Origin: Saccopteryx bilineata
Taxonomy: Eukaryota; Chordata; Mammalia; Chiroptera; Emballonuridae
NCBI RefSeq assembly: GCF_036850765.1
Contig: NC_089492.1
Coordinates: forward strand, 72,356,482 to 72,420,481
Length of the DNA: 64,000 nt
Direction of reading: 5' to 3'
Shown here one piece after another: positions 59,467 through 64,000 of the stretch (position 1 is its first letter; each line of letters starts with the position of its first letter). A program made the position numbers and the translations under genes. The notes under the pieces were generated by a model. The model was not told where the DNA came from, did no database searches, and saw only the letters and a program-made list of their open reading frames with translations.

Positions 59467-60287
59467 AAAAATATATGTTTCAAGTGTACAATTCTATAAT
59501 ACATCATCTTTACATTGCACTGTATGTTTATCACCTCAAGTTGCCTTCTTCCACCATCTGTCCCCTCTCTACCGTCTTCTACCTCTCCCATATCCTTTCC
59601 CTTCTGTAATCACCACACTGTTCTCTGTGTCTATAAGTTTTTTTCTTTTGCTTAATCCCTCTACTTTTTTTACCCAGCCCCAAACCCCATCCCCCTCTAA
59701 CAGCTATCAATCTGTACTCTAAATTTATGAATCTGTTTCTATATTTTTGGTTAGTTTATTTTGTTTACAGCTAGTGCTCAACTTACGACCACAATTGGTT
59801 CTGACAGACCGGTTGTAACATGATTCGGTCATAAGTTGAGTAGGCTATATGTACAGTACTGTGAAATGATGTTATAAAAATCTTTAAGTCATATTTTATC
59901 ATAATTTTATCATTATTGTTATATATCATAGTTTTCTTTGTTCATTTTATGCCATTTGTATCATCTCTACACCATTTATTTTCTTATTTTTACATTTGTC
60001 AGGTTTAAGTAAAACACTGCATTACCAGTACAGCTGGTTTAATATTTATAAAACATACAAAATACAGGTGCATACAAAAATACAAAATACAGATGTAAAA
60101 AATACCATAGGAAACATTTTCCCAATTGCAAAACATATCAAAATATATAAACATGTACAAAACATTTTATTGGCCGCTGGTGCTTGGCTGCAGATCGTTG
60201 ATGTCGTCATCTGAGGCAGCAGTTGGGGTTACTGGAGTTGGTTTTTTCATAAACATGTGCTATCACATTCACTTTCTTTCCTCCTTT

Positions 60288-60484
60288 GTACTTGTTCATT
60301 GATTGCTTTCTCATATTTGCCTTGACCAGGGGGTTATAGCGGAGTAAGTGGCCCCTTGTTCAAGCCAGTGACCTTGGGCTCAAACCAGCGACCATGGGGT
60401 CATGTCTATGATCCCATGCTCAAGCCAGCACCCCTGCACTCAAGCTGGTGAACCCATGCTCAAGTCAGATGAGCCCGCGCTCAT
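60288..60484 (-). mobile_element. SINE family C fragment inside the Tigger-like element
   Basis: The text cttgttcattgattgctttc, ctcaagccagcacccctgca and gatgagcccgcgctca is the family C body in reverse. Both the tRNA-like head and the tail are absent, so this is a partial copy. No target duplication was seen. Confidence 0.8.
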
Positions 60485-60565
60485 TTTTGTGTCAAGATCG
60501 ATCACCTTTCTTCCCTTCTTGGAAGGCTGAGGCGTAGACAAAGACAATTTTCTCTTGGTGGACAT
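60482..60565 (-). pseudogene. N-terminus of a Tigger/CENP-B-like transposase
   Basis: A minus-strand ATG at 60565 opens MSTKRKLSLSTPQPSKKGRK and then VIDLDTKM. The basic start followed by a serine/proline stretch resembles the beginning of pogo/Tigger transposases and their CENP-B-like relatives, just before the first helix-turn-helix. It lies about 230 bp inside the right end of the element, where a transposase start is expected. The frame is lost at the SINE fragment. Confidence 0.6.
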
Positions 60566-62414
60566 CTTGGGAGGGGTTTGATGAAAAATATCCAAAACAC
60601 AAATTGCTGTACCGAGTCTGGGTTAACAGTTGAAATGGTGCACACGGAGATGGTAGTGCTGCTGGAAGCTGGTCCGCACTGTCGTACACCCAGCTGGGCA
60701 ACGCTTGTGCTGCCAGACAAGAAGCAGTCGTGGCTAGTGATTGTGGTCGTAAAGTTGAATGGTCGTAAGTTGCATAGGTTGTAAGTCGATCAGTATCTGT
60801 ATTAGATTCTGCCTATAAGTAAGATCATATGGTACTTGTCTTTCTTTGACTGGCTTATGTCAGTTAACATAATAATCTCCAGGTCCATCCATGCTATCAC
60901 AAAAGGTAAGAATTCCTTCTTTTTTATACTAAGTAGTATTCCATTGTGTAAATGTACCAAAGTTTTTTCCACTCGTCTACTGATGGGCACTTGGGCTGCT
61001 TTCCTATCTTAGCTGTTTTAAATAACATAGCATAGAACATAGGGGTGCATACATTCTTTCAAATTAGTTTTTTTGGCTTCTTTGAATATATTACCAGAGG
61101 AGGAATTGCTGGGTCATAAGGCAATTTTATTTTTACTTTTTTGAGGTAATGCCATACTGCTTTCTATAGTAGCTGCACCAATATTCATTTCCATCAACAG
61201 TGCACTAGGGTTCTCTTATCTCCACATCCTAGCCAACACTTGTTTATAAATTTATTGATGATAGCCAGTATGATAGGTGTGAGGTGATATGTCATAGTGG
61301 TTTGAATTTTCATTTCTCTGATGATTAGTGATGTTGAACATCTTTTCATGTGTCTCTTGGCCATTTGTATGTCCTCTTTGGAGAAGTGTCTATTTAAGTC
61401 CTTAGCCCATTTCTTAATTGGGTTGTTTGTGTTTCTGTTGTTGAGTTTCAAGTTTGTATATTAATCCCTTATGTATCAGCAAATATGTTCTTCCATTTAG
61501 CGGGTTGTCTTTTCATTTTGTTGTTTTCTTTGCTGTGCAAAAATTTTTTAGTTTGATGTGGTCCTATTTGTTTATTTTTTTTGTTTCCCCTGCCATTGGT
61601 GATATATCAGGAAAAAAAATTGCTATGAGAAATATCCAAGATTTTACTCCCTATATTTTCTTCTAGGATTTTATATTTTCAAGTCTAACATTTAAGTCTT
61701 TAATCCATTTTGAGTTTATTCTTGTGTATGGGTATAAGTCTGTAGTCTAGTTTCATTTTTTGCGTTTATCTGTCCAATTGTTTTAAAACCATTTATTGAA
61801 TAGACTATCTTGACTCCCATTATATGGTTTGCCTCTTTTGTGAAATAGTACTTGATTGACTAAAGGTGTTGACTTATTTCTGAGCTCTCTATTCTATTCC
61901 ATTGATCTATATGTCTGTTTTTATGCCAGTACCATGATGTTTTGGTTACTATGGCCTTGTAGTATAGTTTGATGTAAGGTAGCATGATTTTTTCAACTTT
62001 GTTCTTCTTTCTCAAAATTGCTGGGGCTATTTGGGTTTTTCTGTGGTTCCATATAATTTTGGAGTATTTGTTCTAGTTTTGTGAAATACATGATTGGTAT
62101 CTTGACAGAAATTGCATTGAATAGATTGCTTTGGGTAGATAGACATTTTAATGATGTTAATACTTCCTATACATGTAAACTGTATATGCCTCCGCTTATT
62201 TGTATCGTCTTCAATTTCTTTCTTCAATGTTTTATAATTTTCCAAGCAAGTCTTTTACAGCTTTGGTTAAACTTATTCCTAGATACTTTTTCTTTTGAAA
62301 GTAATTGTTAGTGAGACTGTATTGTTAGTTTCCCTTTCTGATAGTTCATTATTGGTGTATAAAAATGCAATTGATATCTGATAATTTATTTCATATCCTA
62401 CTACTTTACTGAAT

Positions 62415-62642
62415 TCATTTATCAATCCTAATAAATTTTTTGGTGGAATCTTTAGAGTTCTCTGTATGTAGTATCAAGTCATCTCTAAATAATGACAGTT
62501 TAACTTTTTTCTTTTCAATTTGGATGCCTTTTATTTCTTCTTCTTGTCTGATTGCTGTGGCTAGGACTTCCAGTACTAGATTGAGGAAGAGTGGTGATAG
62601 CAACATTCCTATCTTGTTCCTCTTAGGGGAAATACTTATCAT
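62415..62642 (-). pseudogene. L1 ORF2 reverse-transcriptase fragment
   Basis: The translation includes LSPLFLNLVLEVLATAIRQE, then VKLSLFRDDLILHTENSKDS, which is the palm region of L1 reverse transcriptase. The aspartate pair is present, but the preceding alanine is replaced by arginine. The glutamine-glycine motif that should precede it is degraded. Part of the host L1 at 59482-63806. Confidence 0.85.
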
Positions 62643-62835
62643 TTTTTCCCCATTGAGTGTGATGTTGGCTCAGGGTCTGTCATTTATGGCCTTTATTACA
62701 TTGAGGTATGTTCCTTTTATGCCCACATTGCTGAGAGTTTTTTAACATGAATGGGTATTGGATTTTATCAAATGTTTTTTCTGCATCTATTGACATGATC
62801 ATGTGATTTCCAGCCTTCATTTTGTTGATGTAGTA

Positions 62836-63209
62836 CAGGGGTAGTCAACCTTTTTATACCTATCTCCCACTTTTGTATCTCCGTTAGTAGTAAAATTTCC
62901 TAACTGCCCACCGGTTCCACAGTAATGGTGATTTATAAAGTAGGGAAGTATAACTTTATAAAGTAAAGTATAACTTTACTTTATAAAATTCATAAAGTAG
63001 AATTACAGCAAGTTAAAGCATATAATAATAATTACTTACTGAGTACTTTATGTCAGATTTTCACTAAGTTTGGCAGAATAAATCTTTATAAAACAACTTA
63101 CTATAGTTAAATCTATCTTTTTATTTATACTTTGTTTGCTCTGCTACTGCCCACCATGAAAGCTGGAACACCCACTAGTGGGCGGGAGAGACCGGGTTGA
63201 CTACCACTG
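62836..63209. mobile_element. Non-autonomous hAT element (374 bp) in L1
   Basis: Perfect 8-bp duplications atgtagta lie at 62828-62835 and 63210-63217. Ends CAGGGGTAGTCAACC and (reverse) CAGTGGTAGTCAACC differ at one position in 15. The interior has tgcccacc motifs near both ends and an AT-rich palindromic centre (ataaagtaaagtataacttt), with no transposase frame. Excising it restores a continuous L1 reading. The perfect duplication suggests a younger age than the element at 28899-29413. Confidence 0.93.
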
Positions 63210-63806
63210 ATGTAGTATATCATGTATATTGATTTGTGGGTATTGTACCATGCTTGCATCCCTGGAATCAATCCCATTAGATCATGGTGTATGACCTTTT
63301 TAATATATTGCTGCATCTGGTTTGCTAATATTTTGTTGGGGATTTTAGCATCTATGTTCATCAGGGATATTGGCCTGTAATTTTCTTTCTTTGTAGTGTA
63401 TCTGGTTTTGAAATTAGAATAATGCTGGTCTCATAAAAAGGGCTTGGGATTTTTTCCTCCTCTTGAATTTTTGGAAATAGTTTAAGAAGGATAGGTGTTA
63501 ATTCTTCTTCCAATGTTTGTTAAAATTCACTGTCAAAGCCGTCTAGTCCAGGGGTTTTGTTTTGGGGGGAATTTTTTATTACTGTTTTAATTTCACTAGT
63601 TATCGTCTGTCTAGTCATATTTTCTGCTTTTTCCTGATTCAGTTTTGAAAGATTGTATGTTTCTAGGAATTTACCCATTTTGTCCACATTGTCCATATTG
63701 TTTGCATATAGTTGTTGGTAATATATTCTTAATATTCTTTGTATTTCTTTGGAGTCAGTGGTTACTTCTTCTTATTAATTTCTGATTTTATTTAATTTAG
63801 GACTCA

Positions 63807-64000
63807 AGCAACAGATTAATTTAAAATAAATTTTCTAGTATTCCTAATAGGATTCTGGAACAGAAAAAGGCATTAGCAAGAAACTAAAAAAAAATCTGAA
63901 TTTGTTTTTTCCATAATATCTTATTGGTTGCATATGACCTTATTATATATGAGAGGAACTACACAAGGATGTGAATATCTGCAAAAGGAAGTGTATTTCA
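63807..64000. other. Unassigned sequence at the window edge
   Basis: AT-rich sequence beyond the truncated L1 5' end. Nothing recognised. Confidence 0.45.

Larger units (their letters stand above)
59768..60799 (-). mobile_element. Tigger/pogo-like DNA transposon, internally deleted
   Basis: TA dinucleotides at 59766-59767 and 60800-60801 flank ends CAGCTAGTGCTCAACTTACG and (reverse) CAGATACTGATCGACTTACA. Over the first 23 bases these match 18/23. A TA target and CAG-starting ends are typical of pogo/Tigger elements. It sits in the L1 3' UTR, whose text resumes on both sides. The transposase survives only as its N-terminal start. A SINE family C fragment (60288-60484) replaces or interrupts the middle. 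Confidence 0.78.
59482..63806 (-). mobile_element. LINE-1, long minus-strand copy hosting two DNA transposons
   Basis: The plus strand carries the reverse L1 from its 3' end (caagtgtacaattctataat) rightwards. After removal of the Tigger-like (59768-60799) and hAT (62836-63209) inserts, the 3' UTR and ORF2 are continuous. Minus-strand pieces of ORF2 are readable: reverse-transcriptase text at 63225-63361 and 62415-62642, and the C-terminal cysteine region at 61194-61451 ([14 protein letters not shown]). The catalytic box, normally FADD, reads FRDD near 62480. Stops and frameshifts separate the pieces, so it is dead. The 5' end is truncated near 63800. Confidence 0.92.

Noticed and set aside
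1..64000. A new multi-gene system such as a defence island or biosynthetic cluster
   Set aside because: There are no intact genes, operons or clustered domains. The content is that of a repeat-rich mammalian intergenic or intronic region.

Overview
This window looks like mammalian nuclear DNA with no intact protein-coding gene, rRNA gene or genuine tRNA gene. I read every open frame on both strands. Those with any family likeness are decayed transposon proteins or shadows of repeats. The tRNA-like cloverleaf sequences are heads of tRNA-derived SINEs. The host is most likely a bat (Chiroptera): SINEs with heads reading gccctggccggttggctcag and gcctgacctgtggtggcgcag, L1 tails of the Laurasiatherian type, and non-autonomous hAT elements with CAGKGGTAGTCAAC or CAGTGGTGRGATT ends. 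That call rests on recalled family resemblance, and the bat family is not resolved.

Layout. 1-13.6 kb holds SINEs of three families (called A, B and C here), two L1 3' ends, a MIR and long AT-rich stretches without recognisable content. At 13.6-17.2 kb a MER20 element precedes a long, old, minus-strand L1. 17-28 kb is mostly unassigned sequence with an old L1 3' UTR, four SINEs, a SINE fragment and a (CT)n tract. At 27.4-30.4 kb there are L2 remnants and an LTR-like block split by a 515-bp hAT element. 30-43 kb carries MIRs, SINEs (one inside a MIR), a foldback palindrome and a decayed hAT transposase C-terminus. 43-51 kb has truncated L1s, one with a 5' inversion, and two SINEs where one landed in the target duplication of the other. 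51-59 kb has SINEs, L2 and a GC-richer block. 59.2-63.8 kb is a minus-strand L1 that hosts a Tigger-like element and a 374-bp hAT element and abuts a young L1 3' end.

How the parts fit. The window records layered transposon activity: ancient MIR and L2, then old L1 and MER20, then DNA transposons inside L1 and an LTR, then young SINEs and L1 tails with perfect target-site duplications. The most functionally suggestive signal is that SINE family A carries up to two CTCF-like core motifs 22 bp apart, so its insertion could have spread candidate insulator sites through this gene-poor region. Repeat names come from reading the sequence, not from a database search. Boundaries without a stated target-site duplication are approximate.
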